The notes under the pieces are model-generated. The model did no database searches. It saw nothing but the letters and a program-made list of their open reading frames with translations, and was not told the DNA's origin. Source: Bostrychus sinensis (Eukaryota > Chordata > Actinopteri > Gobiiformes > Eleotridae). Taken from it: a stretch of 64,000 nt of DNA. Position numbers and translations under genes: made by a program. The stretch is taken from NCBI GenBank assembly GCA_020698575.1, contig CM036243.1, positions 28,751,403 through 28,815,402 of the forward strand, given 5' to 3'. Shown here in pieces: positions 10,811 to 21,733 of the stretch; the stretch's first letter is position 1, and each line of letters opens with the position of its first letter.

Positions 10811-12351
10811 CAGTTGAAAGAAAAAAGTATTGGCACCCCTTGGAAATACTAAGATTTGTGCATGATTTGGTCATAAAATGTGATATGATCTTCATCTGAG
10901 TCACAACAATAGACAAACACAGTCTGCTTAAACTAATGCTGCATAAAAAAATACATTTTTTCACGTTTTTATTGGGCATTTATCTAAGCATTCACAGTAA
11001 AGGGTAGAAAAAGTATTGGAACCTTTGGATTTAATAACTGGTTGATTTGGCAGCAATAACCTCAACCAAACATTTTCTGTAGTGAAGATCAGAAGAGAGA
11101 GTTTGAAGAGGTCACTAGGAAGAATTTTTGACCATTCATTTTTACAAAACTGTTTTAAGTTCAGCAATATTCTTGGGATGTCTGGTGTGAATCGCTCTTT
11201 TGAGGTCATGCCACAGCATCTCAAATGGCTTGAGGTCAGGACTCTGACTGGGCCACTCCAGAAGGTGTATTTTCTTCTGTTGAAGCCATTCTGTTGTTGA
11301 TTTGCTTCTATGTTTTGGGTCAGTGTCCTGTTGCATCACCCATCCTCTGTTGAGCTTCAGTTGGTGGACAGATGGTCTTAGGTTTTCCTGCAAAATGTTT
11401 GGATAAACTTGGGAATTCATTTTACTGTTGATGATAGCAAGTTATCCAGGCCCTGAGGCAACAAAGCAGCCCCAAACCATGATGCCCCCTCCACCATACT
11501 TCACAGTGGGGATGAGGTTTTGATGTTGGTGTGCTGTGCCTTTTTTTCTCCACACATAGCGTTGTGTGTTCCTTCCAAACAACTCAACTTTGGTTTCGTC
11601 TGTCCACAGAAGATTTTGCCAGTAGTGCTGTGAAACATCTAGGAGCTCCTTTGCAAACTTTAAACATGCAGCAATATTTTTTTGGGACAGCAGAGGCTTC
11701 CTCTGTAGTGTCCTCCCATGAAGTCCATTCTTGTTTAATGTTTTACCTATTGTAGATTTGTCAACAAAGATGTCAGCTTGTGCCAGAGATTTCTGTAAGT
11801 CTTTAGCTGACACTCTAGGATTCTTCTTGTCCTCACTGAGCTGACGCTGGTGCTCTTGCAGTCATCTTTACAGGACAACCACTCCTAGGCAGTGTGGTCA
11901 CAGTATTGAACCTTCTCCATTTATAGACAGTTGCTCATACTGTGGACTTAACATCAAGGCTTTTAGAGAAACTTTTGTAACCCTTTCCAGCTTTATGCAA
12001 GTTAACAATTCTTACTTGTAGGTCTTCTGAGAGCTCTTTTGTGCGAGGCATGGTTCACATCAAGTAATGCTTCTTCAGAATGGCAAACTCAAAACTGGGG
12101 GGTGTTTTTTTTTGGTCAGGGCCACTTTAAGCCACTTCTCCAATCTTCTCACACTGATTGGACTCCAATTAGCTCTTGAAGAGGTCACTAGCCTAGGGGT
12201 TCTGTTACTTTTTCTACCCTGTACTGTGATTGTTTACATAAATGCTCAATAAAAAAAAAAAAAAGAAAGAAAGAAAGAAAAAAATGTAATTTTTTGACCA
12301 AATCACACAGAAATCCTAGTATTTCCAAGGGTGCCAATACTCCTTCAACTG
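10811..12351 (-). mobile_element. Tc1-like transposon (1.54 kb), inactive
   Basis: The ends are inverted: CAGTTGAAAGAAAAAAGTAT then TGGCACCCCTTGGAAATACT on the left, and AGTATTTCCAAGGGTGCCAA then TACTCCTTCAACTG on the right. TA dinucleotides flank both ends (10809-10810 and 12352-12353), the usual Tc1/mariner target. Length is typical of fish Tc1 elements. The inverted homology continues inward to a GATTTGGTC / GACCAAATC block. The single transposase frame lies on the minus strand and is broken (separate entry). Confidence 0.92.
10961..12051 (-). pseudogene. Tc1-like transposase, broken
   Basis: Read on the minus strand from an ATG at 12051 (MPRTKELSEDLQV), the frame encodes an N-terminal helix-turn-helix part, then a DDE catalytic core. 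The first aspartate lies in LLWTDETKVE, the second in QQDTDPKH, and the terminal acidic residue in SQSPDLKPFEMLW. Damage is clear. There is a TGA soon after LDVKSTV, and a frameshift near 11820-11870 that moves reading to the frame starting SAKDLQKS. An in-frame TAA lies at 11442-11444 after VASGPG. A second frameshift near 11150-11160 puts the C-terminus (FCKNEWSKILPSDL) in another frame. It cannot make a functional enzyme. The element supplies no visible host function in this intron. Confidence 0.9.
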
Positions 12352-12379
12352 TATATCGTGATATCCTGACACTAGTTCA

Positions 12380-13357
12380 TATATTATTGGTTGTGTCAGG
12401 CCCATTGAGAGGAGAAGAGGCAAAGAAGTGTGTTATCCAGGGCCTCAGGGTCAGAGGATCCCGTAAATAGTCCCTCGTCTTATTTTTTCTATTATAATGG
12501 GCCCATGTGAAGCCTTTTAGCCCCGGGCCCTTGCAAACCTGTCAGCAGGCCGAGGTTATGTTCGTGTGATGACAGTGTGAGACTTAGGTCAAGGGCAGGC
12601 AGAAATTCTTCGATGGGATTTGCTGCTAAAGAATAAAAAATGCAAATGTCTTGGCCTGGTTTATAGTTAATATCTTTGCAAGTACTGGGTCTATTGAAAA
12701 TAAACAAAAGGTGGCATAAAGTTCACCACAATGTGAAGTGGCCATATTATTCAATCAAACAGACTTGATTTTTAGGCAGAACATTAATCCACACATAAAT
12801 ATAGTGAGTTTAAGCATTTGCCAAAGTAGAAGTTGGATTTGTAATCATGAATGGCTAATGCTCTATATAAAGCAGAGGCTGTGTGTTGTTAATACTTTGA
12901 TATTGTACTTGAAGGCGAGTTCAATAGTTACTAGTGCTGATGAATTCATGCGGAGTTTCCTGGGACCAGACTGGCTAACAGGCTCATTCCCACTGTTCAA
13001 TTATTTACACCCGTGGGTCCAGGAACATCCACACGCTTTTGCACTCGTCATATTTTATTTCATATTAGTCATTGGTGCGAGAATTAATTATTTACAATGT
13101 TCGTTCCCTAGACTCTTTCTACTACAGATGATTGGTTAACCTGCCTCTGGTAAATTGGTTTCACTCCAGCTTCCTGTACATGTGCTGTAGCATACCAACC
13201 ACTGAGCGCCTGTAATGTGTGGAGAGCTTTCCTATTTACTGCTGCAAAATAAATATTAACAAACATGAACCGTGCAGCGTCTGTTTGTTTACCGGATTTT
13301 ACAGCAATCACTGGAGTTCCTTTGTCCATTTTATGCACAGATTTTGAATTGTTTTGT
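12380..13357. other. Intronic stretch before the SorCS exon, nothing recognised
   Basis: A 133-codon frame at 12738-13139 (+) has no domain I recognise and no splice logic tying it to the exon at 13371. A short piece (TTTGATATTGTACTTGAAGG, then ATAGTTACTAGTGCTGATGA, 12895-12943) resembles 10655-10712, so part of this is a dispersed repeat. Confidence 0.45.
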
Positions 13358-13370
13358 TTGTTCCATCTAG

Positions 13371-13470
13371 ATCCACTGACTATGGCTCCACGTATGAGAG
13401 GATGAATGACAAAGTGGGTTCAAAGACAGTCCTGAGTTACCTCTATGTGTGCCCAACAAACAAGAGAAAG
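13371..13470 (+). CDS. sorcs1/sorcs3: SorCS-type VPS10 receptor, internal exon (N-terminal propeller)
   Basis: This internal exon belongs to a SorCS-family sorting receptor, a type I membrane protein that traffics neuronal cargo between Golgi, endosome and surface. It is bounded by a TTCCATCTAG acceptor and a consensus GTAAGT donor. The first base completes a split codon (incoming phase 2). Then 33 codons run to the donor and leave phase 0. The peptide starts STDYGSTYERMNDKVG and ends YLYVCPTNKRK. Residues 1-8 match the Asp-box pattern S/T-x-D-x-G-x-T/S-aromatic, a hallmark of VPS10 beta-propeller blades. The end, PTNKRK, is characteristic of SorCS proteins and joins directly in frame to the next exon. 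From memory of the family, the VCPTNKRK segment leans to SorCS1, while other positions lean to SorCS3. SorCS2 fits worse. The paralogue is not settled. No lesion is seen. Confidence 0.93.
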
Positions 13471-13752
13471 GTAAGTCTAAGTTTCTCTTCTGTTTGTCTT
13501 TGGTGTAAGTGGGATATTGCACTATAAAAAGGGGTATGCTACTATAGGCTATGTAAAAGACACTTACAATGACTTACCAAAAATTGTGGAAAAGAAAATA
13601 AACAACAAAAACAACAATTATTGCTGAATGTCCTGTAATCTACTTTACAACTGGGTGACAGAGCATACAAACACCATCACAATAACATAATTACTTAAAT
13701 ATAAATCCTCATTATCTTCCCTTCTTGTTCCTTAGAGTGGCTTTTTATGTGG

Positions 13753-13771
13753 ATATTACTGTAGCAAAAAG

Positions 13772-13803
<32 letters not shown>

Positions 13804-14254
13804 AGATTTGTCTGTAATAAGATGTGTGTAGCAAGTTTTCTGTTTGCGTAATTAGATTTGTGCATGCAACATTTGTTTTGTGTGTGTGTATTAAGATTTG
13901 TGCATGCGTAATAAGTATTTTGTGTGCGTATTAAGATTTGTGTGAGTGTAATACATTTTGTGTGTGCATCATACATTTTGTGCGTGCGTAAAATAATTTG
14001 TGTAGCAAAAAGATTTGTGTGTAATTAGAGCTTTGTCCGTGAGACTTAGAGCTTTTAGCACTTTTACATTTACAGATCATCATCATTTTACACACACACA
14101 CACAGATCGTATTATGCACACACAAATGTAATTACACACACAAAATGTATTACACACGCACAAATTGTATTACGCACGCACAAATCTTGATACACACACA
14201 TCTTAATACAGACAAATCTGTTTATACACGCACAAATCTTTTTGCTACAATAAT
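13753..14254. mobile_element. Inverted-repeat (foldback) element of 20-bp units
   Basis: The left end ATTACTGTAGCAAAAAG and right end CTTTTTGCTACAATAAT are inverted repeats. The left arm consists of 20-bp units such as GTAATTAGATTTGTGCATGC, GTATTAAGATTTGTGCATGC, GTATTAAGATTTGTGTGAGT and GTAATACATTTTGTGTGTGC. The right arm carries the reverse complement of the same unit (ATTACGCACGCACAAATCTT and relatives). A (GT)n run (13771-13799) lies in the left arm and a (CA)n run at 14090-14103 near the centre. The whole can fold into a long hairpin with a short unique loop near 14025-14088. There is no coding capacity. Confidence 0.75.
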
Positions 14255-14609
14255 AGCCCCATACTTTTAACATTATTCTTGAGAGCATGTATTTTTACAT
14301 CTCTTTTGTACTGCAAATGTTTTTGTGGTGCATTAATGTTCAGGTTGTTGTGGGACAAAACATTATTTTTCACAATCTGTTGCTGCCTCTCTGCAGCTAT
14401 AAGTTCTCGTCTCCCTACACAAATTTCATGCACTAGTTCACAGGTTTTTTTAGGGTCAACACCTGAGGTTAACATAGTAGCACAGCATTAGATGGTGTAG
14501 TTGAAAATGCACAAAATAACTTTTGTTGCTGCGGCGTAAAAGACTGCTTCAGAGACAGACAATACTAGCAGATACAAAATAAATGTCTGTCTTTATTTAC
14601 CCTTGTGTA

Positions 14610-14960
14610 CGCTTAGAAAACACTGCCCTTTTGTTATCTCAGTGGATGAAAACCTCTCTTGAATTTAACTGCTGCCAAAATGTAGCCGATGAAAATTGTT
14701 TGCGACATTTTTCCTTAATTCCATTGATCTTTCTTGGTTTGAATTGAAATGACAAAAAAAGAAAGAAAAAAAAAATCAGAACAATTACCTGTTTAATTGC
14801 CCAATTTGTGAGTCACTGATGTGGGTGAAAAACACATAAAATGGACTATTTTTCATATTTAAATGTAGTGTGAATTTTTTAGCTTTTTGTGCAGCATCAG
14901 AGTTTCTTATGGTGGATTTTGCCCCATTGACTTGCATTATAACACTTTTATGATTGTCCT
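14610..14960 (+). repeat. Dispersed repeat, copy 1 (paired with 17320-17700)
   Basis: Ordered blocks GAAAACACTGCCCTTTTGTT, CACTGATGTGGGTGAAAAAC, AAAATGGACTATTTTTCATA, TTTTTGTGCAGC and TGGTGGATTTTGCCCCATTG recur in the same order and spacing near 17328-17670. I cannot place it in a known family. Confidence 0.5.
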
Positions 14961-15760
14961 GTCATGTACTGTGGGGCATGGGTGGACATGTGTATTAATA
15001 ACTTTTTTATTTGTGATATTTTCCCTTCTTTATGAATAAGGATTCTCCTGGCCACCACCAATATATATTCTTCATCTGAAAGCCTTATAAAAGAATTATA
15101 TATACCGGTGCAAAAATGACTTAGAAACACTAACAGCTGCTAGCCATCTGCCAATGTCTTTATTGTGAAAAGACTTCTGTCAATTAGTTTTTTATTTTAT
15201 TTTTCAAGAATTAAGTTAAGTAATGCTGGTTCTGTCTCACCATCTGCTTCTATCTGGAGTCGATTCAATTTGATGAAAAATAGTGGACGCCTTTACTTTG
15301 GCTGTGTTTGATGAAGTAGGTAATTGATCGGCCAAAGGAAAGTGTTTATGAGGAGGAACTGTTCGGCTTTTCTCACAGTGTCTGGCAGTAAACGGCACTG
15401 GCCCACGTGTTGTGAACTCCACTTGCCTGCAGACAGCTTGATAGACAAGCAGAGTTGTAGCCAAGAGGTCAGAGGTCAGAGCAGAGCAAATACGATTGTT
15501 ATGGAGGGAATGAAAGCTACTCTTTGTCAAGTAGACTGCTTTCCAGCCCTTCTCTGTATCTCTGTATGGAGAAGCATGCTCCACACCAATCAAGCATAAC
15601 ATTATGACCACTGACAGGTGAAGTGAATAACTCAGATTATCTCGTAATCATGACACCTGTTAGTGGGTGGGATATATTAGGCAGCAAGTGAGCATTTTGT
15701 CCTCAAAGTTGATGTGTTATGGGCAAGTGTATGGATTTGAAAAATATGATAGCTGGATAT

Positions 15761-15874
15761 CTGGGTCAGAGCATCTCCAAAACTGCAGCTCATGTGGGGT
15801 GTTCCCGATCGGCAATGGTCTGTAGTAATCAAAAGTGGTCCAAGGAAGGGACAGTAGTGAACTGGCATCAGGTG
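15761..15874 (+). pseudogene. Tc1-like transposase N-terminal fragment
   Basis: One frame reads LGQSISKTAAHVGCSRS, then KWSKEGTVVNWHQ: the helix-turn-helix DNA-binding part of a Tc1-like transposase. It has no catalytic DDE core, which has been lost, and no open frame connects it to a start codon. It is a relic. Confidence 0.8.
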
Positions 15875-15969
15875 ATACACCTTTTAGTCTGATTCAACAG
15901 GTGAGCTACTGTAGATAATGCTGGTTCTGATCAAAAGGGCATCACAGTTTGTTGCATAAAGTGCTGCTT

Positions 15970-16435
15970 AGTAAAGGGCTATATCATCCAAAATGAGCTT
16001 TCTGAGCTTTCTACCATGTTATAACATTATTACCTCATCAATACCATACTCAGAGTTGTGTTTTATGTCATTAAGTAACTATTCATCTATTCTCTGGCAC
16101 GGCCATTCTGAGGCCTCAAAACGCTCAGCTCCACAAACCTCCACCCCGCCCAGCACTGACCAATTAACAAACCCTCTGCATTCAGTCTGCTCTCTTTCAT
16201 TTATCCAAAAAAACATCTTACAGCTCTGTTTTAATTACTCACAGTTATCATACAACAGTTTAAGGAAGTGATTCTGTCCAAAAGAGTGTAACAGAGCTGC
16301 ACTCTGTTCTCTATTTCTTATTTTAGCCAGATGTTTTTAAAGGTTGTAAAATGCGCAGTGCTCTAGAGGTGACCAAGATTGGTTTAAAAATATAATAAAA
16401 GCATAATATAATATATCCCATAATATTAACTTTAA

Positions 16436-16437
<2 letters not shown>
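15970..16437 (+). repeat. Dispersed TIR-like repeat inside the Tc1-like element
   Basis: Blocks GGGCTATATCATCCAAAATG, CGCCCAGCACTGACCAATTA, AACAGAGCTGCACTCTG and TTTTTAAAGGTTGTAAAATG match the copy at 40733-41265 in order. It sits within the Tc1-like element and so is the younger insertion or replaced deleted sequence. Confidence 0.55.

Positions 16438-16520
<83 letters not shown>
16438..16520. repeat. (TA)n microsatellite
   Basis: About 41 TA units without interruption, inside the Tc1-like element and immediately before its right arm. Confidence 0.95.
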
Positions 16521-16522
<2 letters not shown>

Positions 16523-17319
16523 AATATTAGGCAGGTGGTCACAATGTTATGCCTGATTGGTGTAAGTAAACAATTTAATTTCGATGTAGCTATTTAAATA
16601 CTGTGGCATAAACAAAGCTAATTCAATATAATTCTGGTGCTAATTACATGAGCTTGTGTGAACCAAATCAAATTTACACAAGCTTATTCCAATATGTCAA
16701 TGTTTGTTGTTTGTACAAAGCACCATAATCATACAGAGCAAACAGAAATACTATATCCAAGATTGAAAATAAGAAAACAAACAAACAAAAAAAAAAAAAC
16801 AAGCAGCTTTCCTCAAATATTTACAACAGGCATTGACGTTTTTTTAGACTTATCCATCACCAAAGTTATTCTGTGTTTTGGCGCTGTACAATTCTGCTTA
16901 AAAATGCTTTTGTGTGCAGTAATTTTCCAAGTTGACAAGCTTTTAGCAGATTTAAGTCATGATGTTGAAAGCGGCCATTGTTAACTCCAGCAGAAGATGC
17001 CATTAAGTTGTTAGGGGAAATATTGGTCCCGAAATGTTTCTGGGAACTACTGTATACTAAAAGGCTGGGTGAACTTGGATAAACTTTTTAGAGTTAAAAC
17101 AATAAAGACCAAAAAACAAAAAACAAAAACAAACAACAAACAAATGAAAACAGTTGCTCTTTAGAGAAATAATGAAGTATATGGCAGACAGACATGAGTG
17201 GCTAACATAATTGCAGAAGTATTCAGCTAAGACAATATCATATTTGTAATAAATTAACTTTATACTATAGAACAATAGAATAAATTAATAAAGAGTGAAT
17301 TATTACTTAACCTTTTTGC

Positions 17320-17700
17320 ACCGTTAGAAAACACAACCCTTTCCTTTGTTTGGGGAAGAAGACACCTGCTTTCAACTCCTGTAAAAAATATATATGCAAT
17401 TAACATTTTTATCTAAGTACTGATCAAAACAACTGCCTATTTTGTGAGCAAAGTTGCTGATGTGGGTAAAAAATAAATAAAAAAAAAGTAAATTAAAAAA
17501 CAAAATGGCCTATTTTCCATAAAAAAAGTGAGTGTGAACTGGATTTTTCTTTTATCACAGTCTTGAATAAGTCAAAGTTTAGTAACAACATTGACTTTGA
17601 TAATGTTTTAGTTTTTGTGCAGCTGAGAGTTATATATATGGATGATTTTGCCCCATTGACCTCCATAAATGTTAAACTAGAAGCACATAGAAAGTGCATA
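17320..17700 (+). repeat. Dispersed repeat, copy 2 (paired with 14610-14960)
   Basis: Contains GAAAACACAACCCTTTCCTT, GCTGATGTGGGTAAAAAATA, AAAATGGCCTATTTTCCATA, TTTTTGTGCAGC and GGATGATTTTGCCCCATTGA in the same order as copy 1. Bases 17700-19620 hold nothing I recognise. Confidence 0.5.
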
Positions 17701-19623
17701 CCTTCTTCAGGACATTGGCCCAATTGTTAAATTATAGTGCCCAGACCTGGTTTATATTGTTCAGGGGTAAATGCTCTTTCTATGGTGCCACATACGAATC
17801 ATAAATAGAAAAGAAAATGGCTTATTTGTGCAAATGGTAGCTTTAGTTAGCTGAATGCTAGCCTAAAGCCAGCAACAAAGAAGATGCAGATGCTGCTGCT
17901 TCGCTATACTGTTTTGTGATGACATTGCAAAGATAAAAGAAAGTTATTAATGAATACATTTAATTTGCTCAAATATTATTGCAGAATAAGATTGTAAAAT
18001 GTCTAAAAATATATATATTTTTTATTGGCCATGTTGTTCAGCTCTACCCCAGACCTAAAATTATTACTGAAGTTCAAGCATTAACCAGTCGGTCAAGTGT
18101 TTTCTGTGCCTCTAATGACAAAAAAAAACACTAGCCTTTGACCTTGAGAAATCTATACCATAAACAGTGCAGTGAAATATAATGATATTGTAGATTTAAT
18201 AAAAAGCAGTTTGATTACGTTGGACCAGATGGGGCAACAGTGACTGTAGCCTGATTTCCAGAACCTAGTATGAAGTTTAATTTCACACTTGAGGAGACTT
18301 AACCGTCCATAACGGTTGGATGTTTGTCCTTTCTTAGTAAAACAGAAATAACAGCGCTGAAGAGAGTGGGAAAGACTCACAATCCAAGAAGGAAACGCGT
18401 ATTAACAATCAAAGGGCAAAATGGCATCAACACAGCAATAGGTCTTTGGTGGGTTTTGTTGCAATTAAAGTCAAAATATTTGTGGATAAATAAGGCCTGC
18501 CTCCTTCTCCATACACTACAAGATTATCATAATTTTCTGCAAAGAACATAACAGAAGTTGTGATGTGCTGTTTAACCACTTCACATAACATTTTTCTACT
18601 GATGCTCTATTGAAAACAGTCAGCCTGAAGTGGATTTTACAAAGTGTGATTCTCAAGGTTTGAACTTACAGGGCCATGAGGAGACATTAAGCATGTTATA
18701 TGCGTACATATGCAATATACACACAATATACAAACAGAGTCTTCAAAGACATACTGTACATACTGTACTGCGTGCCTAGGTATATAGACACTCTTTTCTT
18801 TTCTCAGTTTTTAAAACCCCTCAAGTAACAGTGAGGGTTGCAATTTCTTCTCTTGTTTTGAAGTTTCACTGGTGGCTGCAAATACAGAAGAACAGGCTTG
18901 TGTGGGATGGCATTGTTCAGGATTGAACTCGAAACGTGCAGTCTAGTTAATCTCTAAACTTTGGTTTGATTTAATCCATTCATATTTTGCTGTGTAGAAA
19001 AAAGGTTTTCCTCATTTTAACTAAATCAGAAAAGGTTGCAATGTTGGGGGGTGAGGGTGGGGATCGGAAGAATTTAATGCCATTTGAAGGGTTAACCTTG
19101 TCTTTCCCTGGCCCCAGCAATAGAAAATTCACATTTTAATACATTTTGAATGAATAAGATAATTAAAAGCACATATTGTACCACTTGTTTAAAAGATAGT
19201 CTTTTGACAGTAATGTTTGGTTAAGAGAGCTGAGGTGAAAGCTATTCAAAGATTCAAGGGCCTATTAAAGTTTCAAGCATCCAAATAAGGAAGAAGTCAA
19301 GGCCAATGGAGAGAATTGTGCATTTTATACATTATAACAGGAGTAGTGAGCCTGACAATAGTCACTTTGTTCATAGTTGTGCCGTAGCCTAGTGCGCTTA
19401 GTTCAGGTCCAGTATTTATAATGTTTTATATAGTGTATATATATTTCAAACTTTTTTTAATAAATAATCTTTATTGCACTTTTTGTTTTGGATGCATGCA
19501 CACATTATTTTCTTGCTTTCTGCACTTCAGTTTAGTTTCTCTGCTTGTAAGATTCAGTCCAATCTAAAATTTTTGGGTTAATCACTGATGTATCCTTTGG
19601 TTTAGACCTGGGTTAATCCTGAT

Positions 19624-19885
19624 TTAAAGATCCTTTATTGTGCTTTTTCCAGGCTTTTTAAAATAGTTTTGGACTCCTTTGCATTAGCGTTTCATATTTT
19701 ATATTTTAAAATAAGACATATGTATGGAAAACGTCTTCTTTTGGGGAGCTTTGCCGAGAATGCTTGGATTAAAACCCTGCTGGCAATGGAGTGGACGGAA
19801 CAGAGCATTTAGTGTGGCTATTAGCAGCATGACACTAATAGATACATAAAGATGTAGAAGTAAATTTAGTATAGGGGACCTTTAA
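19624..19885 (+). mobile_element. Short MITE with TTAAAGRTCC ends
   Basis: The ends TTAAAGATCCTTTATTGTGC and TAGTATAGGGGACCTTTAA are inverted. It shares ACATATGTATGGAAAACGTC and GGGGAGCT blocks with the longer relatives at 52510 and 60600, and lacks their GC-richer middle. No coding capacity. Confidence 0.65.
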
Positions 19886-19889
19886 GTTA

Positions 19890-20590
19890 ATTTGATTCAT
19901 TAAAATGTTACTTGGAAAGCCAAATATTTTGAGCAACACAACACAATATGCAACACAAGTTAGGCATGACTCTACTGTGTGACAAATGTAGTCAGGGAGG
20001 TGTCTGGGTCCATGAGGCTCACGCTCCCAAGGCCGGAGCCAAGGTACTGACCCTGAATACGTTTTGCATGGAGCAGGGTTTAATAGGATCAGGGACTGCA
20101 CCGCGTCAGGCCAAGGAACAGATCTAAGCCCGCACTGATTACTCCTCCTCGTGACTCACTCCTCCTGCCTTTTTTATGCCAGAGATTTAATTCTGCATCA
20201 AGGGCGAGAGCAGCAATACGGTCCCCTAGGTGCTCTCTCTGTTGCTGATGTGTCGTCTTTTTTTTATTATTTCAGTCGTATAAGTTTAGATAAAGTTTAT
20301 TACCGCCCTCAGGAGAGAAATGAGAAGCCATCTCTGAGTTGAATCACACAGTTTGTGGGATGTAAATAATGCCAAGGAAATACCCCATTCCTGTATTGGT
20401 TTCTAAACCTTGAAAAGCGCCAACATATATCTTTCTGTGTGCATCAGGGTGGCCAAAATGTAGCCTGTGTATAATCTTTGCTGAGTCCCTGGTCTGATCA
20501 TAGTGCTATACCCTCTTTGTACACTGTCTTTTAGTTTGTAATCATTTTAATTTGGTGAACTGAATTTTGGCAGAACGTTTCCCTAAATTC
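19890..20590. other. Intronic stretch, nothing recognised
   Basis: No inverted ends, repeats or supported frames. Frames of 88 and 63 codons (19835-20101 minus, 20151-20342 plus) lack any motif. Confidence 0.4.
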
Positions 20591-20886
20591 TTATACCCCA
20601 GTCACACTTACTTGGAATCAACAGGAATCAAGCAGAACCAGCCGGAATGAAGAATTTTCAAAATTGGCGGCACATTCGGGAGGCAATTTCAAAGTGACCA
20701 AAATTCCTACAGAATGCTATGGGGATACTTGGAATGTGCTTCAAACCCACCTGGAATGATTCTTTCACATTCCGGGTGTATTAGCTCTCAAATGCAGCTC
20801 GAATGTCGTTGGAACACAGTAGGAATATCAAGAATGGTGTTAGAATGCAGTCAGAATATTTATACGCACTTCGAATGTCGTACGAG

Positions 20887-21733
20887 CAGTGTTGAGTTAG
20901 TTACTAAAAAAACTAACTAGTTACAGATTACTAGTTACTTGTTTTAAAAGTAATATATTACTTTACTTAGTTACAGACTCAAAAAAGTAACTTAGTTAAA
21001 TTACTTCCGGATTACCCCCTAAAATCATGTTAGATGTAAATGAACTAAATTGTAAATACAAATATAAACTTACAATTGAAAATGTTGCACCATTATTTTT
21101 CTTTTAAAAAAGACATTTAAGATCTCTCTTTAACAGGACAGTTGAAAGACGGTGACTCTACTGTCGAAATGTGTAACATTTCCTCCACTATGTAAGCTGC
21201 TACAAGCCTATTTACGTCCGCATTTGAAGTTACCTGGCAGCAAAATTCAAGCTGGGGCTGCTTACATGGTGTCGGTGTTAAAGCATTGTCTCTGGCGGCA
21301 GCGTTGCACGGGCTCTCGGGCTCAACAAGCTTAGTGTGCGCATGTTGTCTTTGCAAGTGTTTGAAAAGATTTGATATTGAGTTTGCAGCAGTAGATGGTT
21401 GTTTATGGCCCAGGCATAGCTTGCACTCAACAGTCATATTCTTGTCCTTTTGCGCGACAAAACCAAAATATTGAGCATACTTCCACTTGTTGAACTATGC
21501 CTCACACACCTCTGCCATGTTGTTCTGTGTTTACTATGCACGCAGCGTCAAGACGTAAGCACGTCAGCACATACTGCAAAGGAAATTTTTTGTTGCTCCC
21601 GGATAAGCTCCCAGTAAAAAATGCCTGACTTGACCGTAATGAGAGTAACTGTAATATAGTTACAGGTGTTTTCATTGTAATGCATTACACTGCTGCGTTA
21701 CAGAAAATTGTAATGTTGTTACTCCCAACACTG
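20887..21733 (-). mobile_element. hAT-like element relic nested in the GAATG block
   Basis: Ends CAGTGTTGAGTTAGTTACT and GTTGTTACTCCCAACACTG are inverted. The flanking octamers CGTACGAG (20879-20886) and CATATGAG (21734-21741) agree at 6 of 8 positions. Both differences are the C-to-T or G-to-A changes expected from CpG decay of one 8-bp target duplication. The interior encodes a BED zinc-finger fragment on the minus strand. The hAT catalytic domain is missing, so this is an internally deleted copy. Confidence 0.8.
21117..21437 (-). pseudogene. BED zinc-finger fragment of a hAT transposase
   Basis: A 106-codon minus-strand frame contains CKLC, then SISNLFKHLQRQH about 16 residues on: the C-x2-C ... 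H-x(3-5)-H layout of a BED zinc finger, the N-terminal DNA-binding domain of many hAT transposases. The sequence after it (LEFCCQVTSNADVNRLVAAY) resembles the linker before a hAT core, but the frame stops. No dimerisation or catalytic part remains, so it is not functional as a transposase. Confidence 0.7.

Larger units (their letters stand above)
1..13370 (+). other. Partial intron of the SorCS-type gene
   Basis: This is the sequence upstream of the first recognisable exon. It ends in a pyrimidine-rich acceptor (TTGTTCCATCTAG at 13358-13370). The incoming intron phase is 2, because the exon begins with the last base of a split codon. I looked for the preceding VPS10 exon and did not recognise it, so the intron is probably longer than 13.4 kb. 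The stretch is mostly transposon relics, listed separately. Confidence 0.75.
15583..16563 (+). mobile_element. Second Tc1-like element, internally deleted and invaded
   Basis: Inverted ends ACACCAATCAAGCATAACAT then TATGACCAC (left) and GTGGTCACAATGTTATGCCT then GATTGGTGT (right). The left part keeps the typical leader of this common fish Tc1-like family (GTTAGTGGGTGGGATATATT) and a piece of the transposase HTH domain. The rest of the transposase is missing. Its place is taken by an unrelated dispersed repeat (15970-16437) and a long TA array. The family belongs to Tc1/mariner but differs from the element at 10811. Confidence 0.8.

Noticed and set aside
12738..13139. 133-codon plus frame just before the SorCS exon, with a hydrophobic segment
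   Set aside because: Part of it is dispersed repeat. There is no acceptor or donor linking it in phase to the exon at 13371, and no VPS10 sequence.
15237..15611. Overlapping frames of 124 and 91 codons on opposite strands
   Set aside because: No motif in either. They run up to the end of the Tc1-like element and look like chance.
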